From Parabacteroides gordonii MS-1 = DSM 23371 (GTDB taxonomy: Bacteria; Bacteroidota; Bacteroidia; Bacteroidales; Tannerellaceae): a stretch of DNA of 64,000 nt. The first letter of the stretch is position 1; each line of letters starts with the position of its first letter. A program made the position numbers and the translations under genes. The notes beneath the pieces are model-generated. The model searched no databases. It was not told where the DNA came from and saw only the letters and a list, made by a program, of their open reading frames with translations. Shown piece by piece: positions 34,623 to 42,812 of this stretch. The stretch lies in contig NZ_KQ033919.1 in the NCBI RefSeq assembly GCF_000969825.1, forward strand, positions 48,790 through 112,789. The letters run 5' to 3'.

Positions 34623-34895
34623 TTATTCGAACCATTCCGGGTTGTCCTTTTTCAGTTCGGCAACCAATTCTACGTCTGTCAGTCGCAGGTTTGCCATGTC
34701 GGTAAAGAAGAAAACCTCGTCATAGATTCTTTCGGCTTCCTTGCTTGCGAAGCCTTCGTTTTCATCGTTGAAACTACCGGGCTGAAGGGCATCAAGCAAG
34801 GTAATCGAGCCGATAAGGAGTTCTTCACCCTCGTTGGATTCCACCACACGGCAAGGATAGTTATTGCCGCCAAATTGTACTTCTTGTGTTTTCAT
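34623..34895 (-). CDS. Small hypothetical ICE protein (90 aa)
   Basis: An acidic 90-residue protein (LRLTDVELVAELKKDNPEWFE at the end, given in two parts: LRLTDVELVAELKK and DNPEWFE). No motif known to me. Middle gene of a three-gene minus-strand cluster. Its very low pI and small size resemble DNA-mimic anti-restriction proteins, but that is only a loose similarity. Confidence 0.6.
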   Translation of the reverse strand: MKTQEVQFGGNNYPCRVVESNEGEELLIGSITLLDALQPGSFNDENEGFASKEAERIYDEVFFFTDMANLRLTDVELVAELKKDNPEWFE

Positions 34896-34902
34896 ACGCT
34901 TG

Positions 34903-35184
34903 TTATTTTAATGGGATATGCTTTCCATTTGTCTTGAGGTATTCCATAAGACACTTTGCTTCTTCATGTGACGCACGATTGCGGTCATCATAGCGACGTG
35001 TCTCATCCGCCATCACAATGATGCACTCCTTAAACAATCTATAGAGGCTCTGTTGCAGTGTGGGGTGCATATCAGGTATAGCGGCTGCAAAACGCTTGGG
35101 ATTGAAACTAAAACTATTCACTGCCATTTCCCATTCTTTGGCAAGTTTGTACTCTTTGCTTTCTTTGATGTTGTCCATTGTCAT
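34903..35184 (-). CDS. Small hypothetical ICE protein (93 aa)
   Basis: A helical 93-residue protein with no recognised family motif. It is the first gene of the three-gene minus-strand cluster and is preceded by a 220-base leader shared with the parB gene, so the two units are probably regulated alike. Alternative ATG codons at residues 1 and 3 are equally possible. Confidence 0.6.
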   Translation of the reverse strand: MTMDNIKESKEYKLAKEWEMAVNSFSFNPKRFAAAIPDMHPTLQQSLYRLFKECIIVMADETRRYDDRNRASHEEAKCLMEYLKTNGKHIPLK

Positions 35185-35202
35185 GAAATTTTAATGATTT
35201 AT

Positions 35203-35424
35203 TTTTCTTCCCTCTGTTCGGTTCTATATTCTGTCTGAACCGCTTGGGATTTACAGATGCTTTACAGGACTGACGAACAAGCTACTTCCAACGCTTTTTT
35301 TGGAAAATTACTCTTTCACAGAAAGGAAGAATTTTATAAAAATGCACTTCAAAGCGATGGAATCAAGCGCGGCAGTCCACCTTCGCGTCTGGAAAACCAA
35401 CCGGCGAGGACAGGAAGGAACCGG
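35203..35424 (-). repeat. Leader repeat, copy A (non-coding 35185-35633)
   Basis: This stretch matches 37464-37686 over about 220 bases at high identity by eye (roughly 85 per cent). Both copies sit directly upstream of a minus-strand gene in the same orientation. Read on the minus strand it ends in a hairpin CGGTTC/GAACCG and a purine-rich AGGGAAGAAAAAT before the start codon. The rest of the gap up to 35633 is GC-rich with no gene. Short reading frames on both strands of the repeat share peptide sequence only because the DNA is duplicated. Confidence 0.8.
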
Positions 35425-35633
35425 AGAAGGAATAAGATGGAAAAGATAAAAAGGAGGAAACTGATAGGTATAAATGAAGACGGGTGGCGGCGGGGTATCG
35501 GGAGGTAGCTATAAATGGGATAGAAAAGGCATAATCGCGCGGATGGCGGGTTTGCCCGGCAGACGCGCCGCCCGACAACGGTTTGGAGCAGTTGTCCGTG
35601 AACATCTTCACCTTAATCTAATTACAAATTAGG

Positions 35634-35671
35634 AACGAATAGAGGACAGATTACTCCACCCTCTATTCGTT
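35634..35671 (-). terminator. Stem-loop after parB
   Basis: AACGAATAGAGG (35634-35645) and CCTCTATTCGTT (35660-35671) are perfect complements around a 14-base loop, 16 bases after the parB stop. There is no long T run. Confidence 0.65.
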
Positions 35672-35686
35672 GGTTACTGATTATGG

Positions 35687-37432
35687 TTAAGCTGCAATAT
35701 CTTCCTCTTGTGGCTGTTCTTCGGTCTGCATCCCTACTTCGGATTGCTGTTTGTCAGATTGCTCCGCTTCCTGCTTTGCTTGTTCCTGCACCAAAAGAAC
35801 GGCTTTTTTCTCTTCGATACGTTGGTGACGCTTCTCATACACTTCATTATGTCCGTTCTTGATGTCTGCCAACAGGTCGGGCATATGTTTTTGTGCGAAG
35901 TCAAGCAAGAGGGATGCAATGGCATTGTTGCCGTATGCGTTCTTGAAATTAGCAATTAGAAAATCCCTGCGAATAATCGCTTTCTGCTTGCTCGTGAGGT
36001 TGGCAATGATGTTTATCTTTTCTTCATCTGTAAGGTAGGAATAAGGCTTTTTTTCCTCGATACCTACCGCTTCGAAATGCTCTTTGCGGAGGGATGATAG
36101 CAAGAAGAAATAAATCATCTTGTCCTCGTCTTGCCCAAACTTGCAATCGGACATATCAACCTCCAAAATCTGTTTTTTTGTGTCCTCTACAGTCTTTTCA
36201 AGGGCAATTTCCTTGTTGCGTTTGTCTTGCTTTTCCAACTTCTCTACCGGTGAAAGCGTCTGCTCCTGTTTTGTGTCATTGGTAGTACAGGTAACTTTCG
36301 GAACATAACAGAGTACGATGTCCTTGCTCTCAATACGGAAATAAAGGATGATTTCACCTGCTTCACTTCGGGTACGGATTTCTTCGCATTCTTCCGTGTA
36401 ATCGTTCAAATCCTGTTCGAACTCGCTCTGTGCCTGTTCGTATTCTTCGGTGGTGTCGTACTCATCTTTTCGGGGTGCTTCGGGCTGTTCGGGATATGCC
36501 TTTGCATAATAGTTAAGGCTTTCCACTTCGTAACCCATGGCGGTAAGACGTTCTACTACGGCTTCATTGCTGTTGAAACTTTCATAGCAGAGGGATACCT
36601 CAGGGCGTTCTTCCATAAGGCGCACGGCTTTCTCCGTGAGATATGCTGCATTCATTTCAGCAAGGCAAGTACGATTGGCGCAATTTCCGCAACCACCCTC
36701 GCAAAATAACATCATATTATTTGTATTGTGAGGACACGACAGACAGAGGGTCTTGTCAAATGCGTATCGCTCCAAGTCGGTGGTATATTGCCGTTCGATG
36801 TTCCGTGCAACATCAGAGGCTTTCATTCCTCGCCAACTATTGTACTGCACCCCCTCTTTAAGATGCTTGTTGTACACCTCTTTCTGAATATCTTCCCCAT
36901 AACGGCAAATTTCGCTCGCTACGCTGATTGTGATTTCGTCCTGTTCCAAAAGCTGTGCGATTTCGGGCATTAAGGAAACGAATTTAAGGCGTGTGCGGAT
37001 ATAGCTTTCGTTTTTACCGAACTGCACCGCCAAAGACTGCACATCGTGGCGACCACTATCAATGAGCTTTTGGTAGGCATTTGCTTCCTCTATCGGGGTA
37101 ACATCCTTGCGCTGGAGGTTTTCAGTTACCGCCATTTCTTCGGCAACTTCGTCTGAAATTTCCATAACGACAGCCGGAATGTCTTCCAATCCTGCCATGA
37201 GGGAGGCACGATATCGGCGTTCTCCAAAAACAATCTCAAAGCGGTTGTCTTCTATTGGGCGTACTCCAATAGGCTGTAACACACCCTGCTGACGAATACT
37301 CTCGGAAAGTTCTGCAAGGCTCGCTTCGTCAAAATTCTTACGTGGGTTGTAATTGCTCGGCTGCACGTTTGCCAATGCTACCATTGTGATGTTTTTCTCT
37401 ACTGATTGAATTGCTGTTGCTTCCATAATCAT
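35687..37432 (-). CDS. parB: Large ParB/Spo0J family partition protein
   Basis: A 581-residue protein. The N-terminal ParB domain is clear: NVQPSNYNPRKNFDEASLAEL, split as ANVQPSNYNPRKNF and DEASLAEL, then GVLQPIGVRP and FGERRYRASLMAG (about residues 20-85), then the helix-turn-helix region (about 120-190). A cysteine cluster CLSCPHN ... CEGGCGNCANRTC (about 232-258) may bind zinc. The acidic C-terminal half and large size differ from the roughly 300-residue chromosomal ParB and are usual for Bacteroidales ICE versions. It would bind a centromere site and act with ParA (39632-40387). Confidence 0.88.
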   Translation of the reverse strand: MIMEATAIQSVEKNITMVALANVQPSNYNPRKNFDEASLAELSESIRQQGVLQPIGVRPIEDNRFEIVFGERRYRASLMAGLEDIPAVVMEISDEVAEEMAVTENLQRKDVTPIEEANAYQKLIDSGRHDVQSLAVQFGKNESYIRTRLKFVSLMPEIAQLLEQDEITISVASEICRYGEDIQKEVYNKHLKEGVQYNSWRGMKASDVARNIERQYTTDLERYAFDKTLCLSCPHNTNNMMLFCEGGCGNCANRTCLAEMNAAYLTEKAVRLMEERPEVSLCYESFNSNEAVVERLTAMGYEVESLNYYAKAYPEQPEAPRKDEYDTTEEYEQAQSEFEQDLNDYTEECEEIRTRSEAGEIILYFRIESKDIVLCYVPKVTCTTNDTKQEQTLSPVEKLEKQDKRNKEIALEKTVEDTKKQILEVDMSDCKFGQDEDKMIYFFLLSSLRKEHFEAVGIEEKKPYSYLTDEEKINIIANLTSKQKAIIRRDFLIANFKNAYGNNAIASLLLDFAQKHMPDLLADIKNGHNEVYEKRHQRIEEKKAVLLVQEQAKQEAEQSDKQQSEVGMQTEEQPQEEDIAA

Positions 37433-37463
37433 AAAAATTTAATTGGTTTTAATATTTAATTTT

Positions 37464-37686
37464 TTATTTTCCCTTTGTTCGGTTCTCTTTTCTGCCTGAA
37501 CCGCTTGGGATTTACAGATGCTTTACAAGGACTGACGAATAAGCGATTTCCGACGCTTTTTCCGGAAAATTACTCTTTCGCAGAAAGGAAGAATTTTATA
37601 GGAAATGCACTTCAAAGCGACGGAATCAAGCGCGGCAGTCCACCTTTGCGTCTGGAAAACCAACCGGTGATGGCAGGAATGGACCG
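37464..37686 (-). repeat. Leader repeat, copy B (upstream of parB)
   Basis: Second copy of the leader at 35203-35424, here directly before parB. The hairpin CGGTTC/GAACCG is preserved although its loop has changed, and the following purine-rich AGGGAAAATAAA is kept. Between this repeat and the ATPase promoter near 37900 the remaining 200 bases hold no gene that I can support. Confidence 0.8.
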
Positions 37687-37908
37687 GATGAGTGGCATTA
37701 AAAGAATATAGAAAAGGAAGAATACGCTGAAAGGCGGATGGTAAAACGGATGGAACTATAAAGGGATGATTAACGATACAACGGGACAAGCGGAAGGACG
37801 TAAGACCAGACGGTGTAAAACAGGAATGGAACTTACCAGATAAAAATCCTTTGAGCCATTTCGCTAAATAAATCTGTATCAATTGCCTGTTTTACCAGAA
37901 ATTTGCAT

Positions 37909-37961
37909 TATTTTTGCAGTAACGAAACAGCCGTTTCGGAAACAGCCGTTTCGGAAACAGC
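37909..37961 (+). promoter_or_regulatory. Promoter with palindromic operators for the ATPase gene
   Basis: TATTTTTG at 37909-37916 is a TAnnTTTG -7 box. Directly after it come CGAAACAGCCGTTTCG (37923-37938), GAAACAGCCGTTTC (37939-37952) and a half copy GGAAACAGC (37953-37961). The palindromes cover the likely start of transcription, which is a typical place for a repressor. Confidence 0.6.
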
Positions 37962-37980
37962 AATAAAAAAGGATAAGGAT

Positions 37981-39300
37981 ATGAGATTTTTTGACAGGAC
38001 AGAAGAAATAGCCTCTCTTCGCAAGATTCGCGAAATGGCCAAAAACAATGCTCAGTTTACAGTGGTAACGGGACGTCGCCGTATCGGTAAGACATCACTC
38101 GTGTGGAAGGCATACGAGGACGAACCGATTCTCTATTTCTTTGTTGCCCGGAAAGCCGAAGGCGATTTGTGTGAGGACTACCGGCTTGAAATAGAGAACA
38201 AGTTGGGAGTCCCAACCATGGGGCGGGCCGAACACTTTACCGATGTGTTCGAGTACCTGATGAAACTTTCGGCAGAACGTCCCATCACACTCTTTATCGA
38301 CGAGTTCCAGGAGTTTTTCCGTGTGAACAAATCGGTGTTCAGCGATATGCAGCGCATCTGGGATCTATACAGCCCGAAGTCCCGTATTAACCTGATTGTC
38401 TGTGGTTCGATTTATTCCATGATGACAAAGATATTCAAGGATAAGAAAGAGCCGTTGTATAACCGGCAGTCGCGCTTTATGACTGTGCGTCCGTTTACCC
38501 CAACTGTTCTGAAAGATATTCTTTCGGAATACAACCCCGGCTACACGGCGGAAGATCTGCTGGCATTGTACGCTTTCACGGGCGGTGTGGCGAAGTATGT
38601 ACAACTACTCGTGGATGCAGGAGCAACAACCAAAACGACTATGCTCGACCAGATTATAAAGGCCGACTCCATATTTTTGGGCGAGGGTAAAGCGATTCTT
38701 ATCGAAGAGTTCGGCAAGGATTACGGAATCTATTTCTCCATACTATCGGCCATTGCACGAGGAAAAACATCCCGTTCGGAAATTGAAAACGTGGTAGGCA
38801 AGGAAATCGGCGGTTATCTTACCAAGCTGGAAAAAGAATACGAAATCATATCGAAGAAGCAACCGCTGTTCGAGAAGAGTTCCGCCAAGAATGTCCGGTA
38901 TGTCATCGAGGATAATTTTTTCACGTTCTGGTTCCGCTTCATCTACAAGTACAGCTATATGCTGGAGATAGAGAACTATGGAAGTGTGAAGATGATTATA
39001 GGTCGGGATTATGAAACTTTCAGCGGTCTGATGCTTGAACGTTACTTTAAGCGTGTACTGATAGAACGGCAAGTCTATACGCGTATCGGAGGCTGGTGGG
39101 ACCGCAAGGGTGAGAACGAAATAGACATAGTAGCTGAAAACGAACTGGACGATACGGCGACATTTTTCGAAGTCAAACGCAAGGCCGAAAATATCGACAT
39201 GGAAAAACTGGAAGCGAAAGCAGCCGCTTTCATGCGTGCAACGGGAGAGTTCAAAGGTTATTCCCTGTCATACAAAGGGTTGTCAATGACTGATATGTAG
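37981..39300 (+). CDS. AAA ATPase with C-terminal DUF234-type nuclease-like domain
   Basis: A 439-residue protein. I use the ATG at 37981; a TTG further up would read through the operator repeats. N-terminal archaeal-type ATPase domain: Walker A VTGRRRIGKTSL near residue 28 and Walker B PITLFIDEFQEFF near 102. The C-terminal part is DUF234-like, with a D382, E397, K399 pattern (NEIDIV ... FFEVKRK) of the PD-(D/E)XK nuclease fold. It is the only plus-strand gene in this minus-strand region and has its own promoter and terminator, so it is an independent cargo gene. Defence or element stability are possible roles. Confidence 0.8.
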   Translation: MRFFDRTEEIASLRKIREMAKNNAQFTVVTGRRRIGKTSLVWKAYEDEPILYFFVARKAEGDLCEDYRLEIENKLGVPTMGRAEHFTDVFEYLMKLSAERPITLFIDEFQEFFRVNKSVFSDMQRIWDLYSPKSRINLIVCGSIYSMMTKIFKDKKEPLYNRQSRFMTVRPFTPTVLKDILSEYNPGYTAEDLLALYAFTGGVAKYVQLLVDAGATTKTTMLDQIIKADSIFLGEGKAILIEEFGKDYGIYFSILSAIARGKTSRSEIENVVGKEIGGYLTKLEKEYEIISKKQPLFEKSSAKNVRYVIEDNFFTFWFRFIYKYSYMLEIENYGSVKMIIGRDYETFSGLMLERYFKRVLIERQVYTRIGGWWDRKGENEIDIVAENELDDTATFFEVKRKAENIDMEKLEAKAAAFMRATGEFKGYSLSYKGLSMTDM

Positions 39301-39347
39301 CAATACATATCGGCATAACGTACTAACAGAAGTCACAGATTTAAAAG

Positions 39348-39387
39348 AACGGTAAGCGAGGAACATACCCTCACTTACCGTTTTTTT
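39348..39387 (+). terminator. Rho-independent terminator
   Basis: AACGGTAAG and GAGG pair with CCTC and CTTACCGTT across one internal mismatch, then seven T. It ends the ATPase transcript and overlaps the last codons of the convergent gene at 39371. Confidence 0.85.
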
Positions 39388-39625
39388 CCAAATACTCCTT
39401 CATCGCCTCATTTACAATGTCTCTCAATGACATATTCTTCTCAATAGCAAGGAATTTCATACGCGTATGAACACTCTTGTCGATAACGAAATTGCAATGT
39501 ACCGCAGGCTCTTTTTCAGTTTTAAGTGGTGTGGCTTCCTTCTTTTGCGGAGATTTCTTCGTGGATGACAGCAATCCGTCCAGTCCGCTTTTCATACTGT
39601 CTTTCAATAAATCACTCTTGCCCAT
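39371..39625 (-). CDS. Ribbon-helix-helix-like partner of ParA
   Basis: An 84-residue protein with a disordered, Lys-rich first half and a C-terminal ribbon-helix-helix pattern: HCNFVIDKSVHTRMKFLAIE then MSLRDIVNEAMKEYLEK. It follows parA by 6 bases on the same strand, the place of ParG/Omega-type centromere-binding repressors in plasmid partition operons. It is therefore a good candidate to bind the iterons upstream of parA. The stop codon lies within the terminator of the opposite gene. Confidence 0.7.
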   Translation of the reverse strand: MGKSDLLKDSMKSGLDGLLSSTKKSPQKKEATPLKTEKEPAVHCNFVIDKSVHTRMKFLAIEKNMSLRDIVNEAMKEYLEKNGK

Positions 39626-39631
39626 ATTGTC

Positions 39632-40387
39632 TTATTTTAATTTCAAAACCTCTTGTGCTAAAGCCATATAATCTTTGGCTCCATTGCAGTTCTTATTGTA
39701 CTCAAAGACGTTCTTTCCCTTTATAGGAGCTTCGGCCAGTGCCACATTGTCCCGTACAAGCGTTTTGAACACTTTGTCACAGAAAGAGTCATTGATAATT
39801 TCAGCTACGCTCTTGTTGAGTGTCTTGCGCTTGTCAAACTGGGTAATAACAATGCCACCAATACTCAGGTTCGGGTTCAGGCGTTCCTTGACAATCTCAA
39901 TTACGCTTGTAATCTTCGCCATTCCGCGCATGGCGAGGAATTGTGCCTGCACCGGAATAATCAGAAAGTCCGCTGTGGTAAGGGCATTGAGTGTCAGCAA
40001 GCCCAGTGAAGGTGGACAATCAATCAGGATGTAGTCAAACTTCCGACTGTCAAGCAACTTCGTAATCAGACCTTTCAGTATCAACTCACGTCCCGGCTCG
40101 TTTATCAGTTCGGATTCTGCCGCCGACAGGTCGAGACAGGACGGCACAACAGCAAGTCCGTTCTCCAGTTCGATAACCGGTAAGGGATATTCACCTCTCA
40201 TTGCCCCATACACCGTTTGTTCTTCCTCAATGGAGAGACCACACGATTCTGTAAGATTTGCTTGCCCGTCCATGTCGATAGCCAGTACACGCTTTTTCTT
40301 CTGTCGCAAAGCAGCGGCAAGATTGATGGTGGTAGTTGTCTTGCCAACCCCACCCTTATGATTCAAAACAGCTATAATTTTTGTCAT
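39632..40387 (-). CDS. parA: ParA family ATPase
   Basis: A 251-residue Walker-type partition ATPase. The deviant Walker A NHKGGVGKTTT is near residue 10, VLAIDMDGQANLT (motif A') near 35 and DYILIDCPPSLG (Walker B) near 115. It lacks an N-terminal DNA-binding domain, so it is the short type that usually works with a small repressor partner. CTnDOT names its homologue TraA. Its promoter (TATCTTTG on the minus strand) overlaps a cluster of palindromic repeats, implying autoregulation by its partner. Confidence 0.93.
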   Translation of the reverse strand: MTKIIAVLNHKGGVGKTTTTINLAAALRQKKKRVLAIDMDGQANLTESCGLSIEEEQTVYGAMRGEYPLPVIELENGLAVVPSCLDLSAAESELINEPGRELILKGLITKLLDSRKFDYILIDCPPSLGLLTLNALTTADFLIIPVQAQFLAMRGMAKITSVIEIVKERLNPNLSIGGIVITQFDKRKTLNKSVAEIINDSFCDKVFKTLVRDNVALAEAPIKGKNVFEYNKNCNGAKDYMALAQEVLKLK

Positions 40388-40411
40388 AATTTGATGTCTT
40401 TATATGCGATA

Positions 40412-40419
40412 CAAAGATA
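40412..40419 (-). promoter_or_regulatory. parA promoter, -7 box
   Basis: CAAAGATA on the plus strand reads TATCTTTG on the minus strand, a TAnnTTTG box 25 bases from the parA start codon. The -33 region falls inside the first iteron (40430-40441), with no clear TTG. Confidence 0.6.
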
Positions 40420-40429
40420 ATACTATTCT

Positions 40430-40599
40430 TAGTAAATACTATAATTAGTATATACTATTTTACTAAAAAGAGTATTTTAGTATTTACTACTATACTAAAA
40501 TACTAATAGACTAAATGTAGTAAATACTACTTTCAGCAATAGGTAACTCACTAACTTCCTACTTTACTATAATTAGTAAATACTACATTTAGTATTTAT
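40430..40599. repeat. Palindromic iterons upstream of parA (candidate centromere/operator)
   Basis: The 12-mer TAGTAAATACTA occurs at 40430-40441, 40518-40529 and 40574-40585, and as its complement at 40478-40489; the variant TAGTATATACTA is at 40446-40457. Several half sites (AGTATTT, TACTAAAA) lie between. Centre distances are 16, 32, 40 and 56 bases, all multiples of 8. The cluster fills the gap between parA and ssb. ParG/Omega-type proteins bind iterons in this arrangement, so it is probably the parS site and the operator of parA. Confidence 0.75.
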
Positions 40600-40627
40600 T
40601 GTTGTTCAATACTCTATATGCACATCA

Positions 40628-41041
40628 TCAGAACGGCAAGTCTTCCTTGTCCTCTTGCGGCATAGCTACCGGTGGTACAGGTACATTGCTTGCGGCATCT
40701 GTCGGACTCTCTGCTTCTGAAGTTGTACCCTCACGCTTTCCGGTATTGATGAACTCCAATGCGTCTGCCGTAATGGATAGTTGAATCTGACAGTTTTCAT
40801 CCTTATCCTTCCACAGTGAAGCCGAAAGTGTCCCTTCAATGAGCAATAACCGTCCTTTGGTAAGATATTCGGATAGTCGAATATGGTTCTCTTTCTTACT
40901 CCGTACCCTTACCCAAGTAGTGATGCTGTTTCCATGTGAATAGTCATCTACCGCAATATCAAATGCAATAAATGAACCGTGTGCTCCAGTAATAACCTGG
41001 CAATCCTTGCCAATGCGACCAATTGTGTGAACGTATAACAT
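40628..41041 (-). CDS. ssb: Single-stranded DNA-binding protein
   Basis: A 137-residue OB-fold protein. MLYVHTIGRIGKDCQV and the RLLLIEGTLSASLWKDKD strand pair are typical of SSB, and the tail ends in EDKEDLPF, the acidic tip that recruits partner proteins. Element-borne SSBs protect the single strand after conjugative entry and may damp the recipient's SOS response. A long leader related to those of parB and the 34,903 gene lies upstream. Confidence 0.92.
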   Translation of the reverse strand: MLYVHTIGRIGKDCQVITGAHGSFIAFDIAVDDYSHGNSITTWVRVRSKKENHIRLSEYLTKGRLLLIEGTLSASLWKDKDENCQIQLSITADALEFINTGKREGTTSEAESPTDAASNVPVPPVAMPQEDKEDLPF

Positions 41042-41098
41042 AATAAATTCTTTTTGTGGCAGGTGGTTAATCCTACCGTTACCTTAGTTTATAAATAT

Positions 41099-41420
41099 TC
41101 TTTATTTCCCTCTGTTTGGCCTGTTTGCGACCTCCGGGATGATTTTTTCTGCATCCAAAGGCGGCAGGAACAATTTGGCAAGGCTGAAGAGGAAAAATAC
41201 GCTCACCAGCGGAGAGGAAGATTTTTGCGCTTCACTTGCGGCTGAATGCCGGCATTGACACGACTGGGACTGGCGATTACCTTTGCGGAAAAATTCAATC
41301 CACGGCAGGTTGCACGGCAGCAGAAAAGCGATAAATAGAAGTATATAAAAAAGGAATAGAAAACGCTAAAGCAGGGAATAATAAAACAGGAGAACGGACA
41401 TGCAGGACTAAGCTCCAAAG
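41099..41420 (-). repeat. Leader region of ssb, diverged member of the leader family (copy C)
   Basis: This region shares blocks with the two leader repeats in the same order and orientation. Examples are TTTCCCTCTGTTTGG for the gene-proximal part, GGAAAAATACGCTC and GGAGAGGAAGATTTTTG for the middle, and CTTCACTTGCGGC further up. The gene-proximal hairpin is kept in form, as GGTC/GGCC. Overall similarity is clearly lower than between A and B. No protein-coding gene is visible in 41042-41823. Confidence 0.55.
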
Positions 41421-41502
41421 ACTACCTTGAAACTGTGAATAGTGATATAGTTATATCATTCCGCAATTTCAAGTCTGTTCGTGTACCCTTTGAAAAATAA
41501 CT

Positions 41503-41550
41503 TGACGCACTTTATGTAACGCGCTACACAAAGCGTGTCAGATTTTTCTT
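41503..41550 (+). terminator. Stem-loop with T-rich tail
   Basis: Sixteen-base arms at 41503-41518 and 41525-41540 pair at 14 positions, followed by ATTTTTCTT. The loop region holds TGTAACGCGCTACA, close to the palindrome at 11085-11094. It may mark the boundary between the maintenance region and the T6SS cargo. The transcript it would end is not obvious. Confidence 0.5.
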
Positions 41551-41823
41551 GTAGCAGCCTATCAGTCCTTATACAGAGGGATATAGAAAAAAATTATAAA
41601 AGTAACCGACAATAGCTAACGTCAAATACCCCTTGCTCCAATGGCCTGATTAGACTATTAAGTCCATAATCACTTATATGTTCATGGATACACACGACGG
41701 CTATACAGATAATGACCGCTATTAATACAAAGTATCCGGATAGGGATTTACGCAGCAATGGAGTTTTGCGAATATTTTATGGTATTCTACTTATTAATAT
41801 GATATGTACTATAAATAAAATTT

Positions 41824-42600
41824 TTAGCTTTCCTTTGAAAGTTCTCGTGAATTTCTATGGCTATTTGAAAGTAACATTTTTAAGTCATTTTTATTGATGC
41901 CCATGTATTTACATATTTTAAACTCACTTATGCCGTCTGATAACATTTCTTGAGCTGCTTTTCTATTCCTTTCATACGCTTCCAGTTTGTCAAAAATGGC
42001 ATCTGTTAGAAAATCTATCCATTCGAAAAAGACCTTTTCCCCTTCTTGAGTACTAAAATCTATTGTACAGGTTTTCGCACACCTCCTATGAAGTATCAGA
42101 TAATAAATTCCTCCAATCAGATTCGCCATAATAGCTTTAATATTGATTTTCGCCGGTTTAAACAGATTGTCATAAAACGCAATCAAATTTAGATTCATAA
42201 TATCCCGTGTTTCTGCTGTTCTCTTTGTCGTTTCATTGATAACCGACATTTCATAAAGTAACAACTTTTGCATTACAGTGTTATCAGACAAGTTCCTATA
42301 AAGGGTCTTGAATGTTTCCGCAAAAAACTTTTTAGGTCCCAATATGTTCAGGCTGGAAACGTCAATAGCATCATTGATCCAGAAATCATACTGCTTGGCA
42401 AGCCTGTCGTAAAGATTGTCCATCGAGCCGTATCTTCTATAAAACACATTAGCTTCTATGTTTGCAGCTTTCATCAATGCACTCAAATTGACATTACCAA
42501 AACCGTATTCAGCTACAAGCTTTTCAAGTTCGGATATTACCTCCTTGTCTATTTGTTCATTTGTCCTCCTATTTCGAGCTTTCTTTTCTTTCTGTTTCAC
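41824..42600 (-). CDS. TetR-type transcriptional regulator
   Basis: A 258-residue protein starting with GTG at 42600; a stop lies just upstream in frame and no ATG occurs until residue 43. The N-terminal helix-turn-helix fits TetR: LEKLVAEYGFGNVNLSALMK then ANIEANVFYRRYGSMDNLYD (about 26-65). The C-terminal part is helical and ends in a second small helical motif (SEFKICKYMGINKNDLKMLL, about 222-242). It stands alone between the maintenance region and the T6SS genes, so it is the best candidate for a local T6SS regulator. Confidence 0.75.
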   Translation of the reverse strand: MKQKEKKARNRRTNEQIDKEVISELEKLVAEYGFGNVNLSALMKAANIEANVFYRRYGSMDNLYDRLAKQYDFWINDAIDVSSLNILGPKKFFAETFKTLYRNLSDNTVMQKLLLYEMSVINETTKRTAETRDIMNLNLIAFYDNLFKPAKINIKAIMANLIGGIYYLILHRRCAKTCTIDFSTQEGEKVFFEWIDFLTDAIFDKLEAYERNRKAAQEMLSDGISEFKICKYMGINKNDLKMLLSNSHRNSRELSKES

Positions 42601-42661
42601 TATTATATAGTATGTTATAAAAATAAATCTGCAAAAATCAGTAAAAGGAAATATTTTTATT

Positions 42662-42754
42662 TTAGCTTTCGATAAACTTCTTCTTTTCTGAATTGACGAT
42701 AATATCCCAAGGTAGACTGTAAGTATTTATACAGCTATTCCATTCTCTTTTCAT
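42662..42754 (-). CDS. Possible leader peptide (30 aa) before the TetR gene
   Basis: A 31-codon reading frame (MKREWNSCINTYSLPW ...) begins about 30 bases after a good TAnnTTTG box and ends 62 bases before the regulator. It could be a small gene or a leader peptide, or merely untranslated mRNA. There is no homology evidence. Confidence 0.3.
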   Translation of the reverse strand: MKREWNSCINTYSLPWDIIVNSEKKKFIES

Positions 42755-42785
42755 TTGTTTTGATATAGAGCAATTGGGTCTGTTG

Positions 42786-42812
42786 CAAATATACATTTTT
42801 ATGCTTTACAAA
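42786..42812 (-). promoter_or_regulatory. Promoter for the TetR-type regulator
   Basis: On the minus strand TATATTTG (42786-42793) is a TAnnTTTG box, with a TTG 19 bases upstream. The leader to the GTG start is about 180 bases. The rest of the gap to 43169 holds only frames under 45 codons. Confidence 0.55.

Noticed and set aside
35257..37711. Two plus-strand reading frames (35257-35508 and 37475-37711) sharing peptide NALQSDGIKRGSPP
   Set aside because: They share sequence because they lie in the duplicated leader DNA. The frames have different starts and ends and run against the genes they precede, so I treat them as non-coding.
37923..37961. Possible CRISPR-like direct repeats
   Set aside because: The units are 15 bases, directly adjacent without spacers, and palindromic. 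They fit an operator, not a CRISPR array, and no cas genes are present.
41712..41897. Small plus-strand gene overlapping the TetR 3' end
   Set aside because: A 61-codon frame in an AT-rich region overlapping a real gene by 74 bases, without promoter or recognisable motif.
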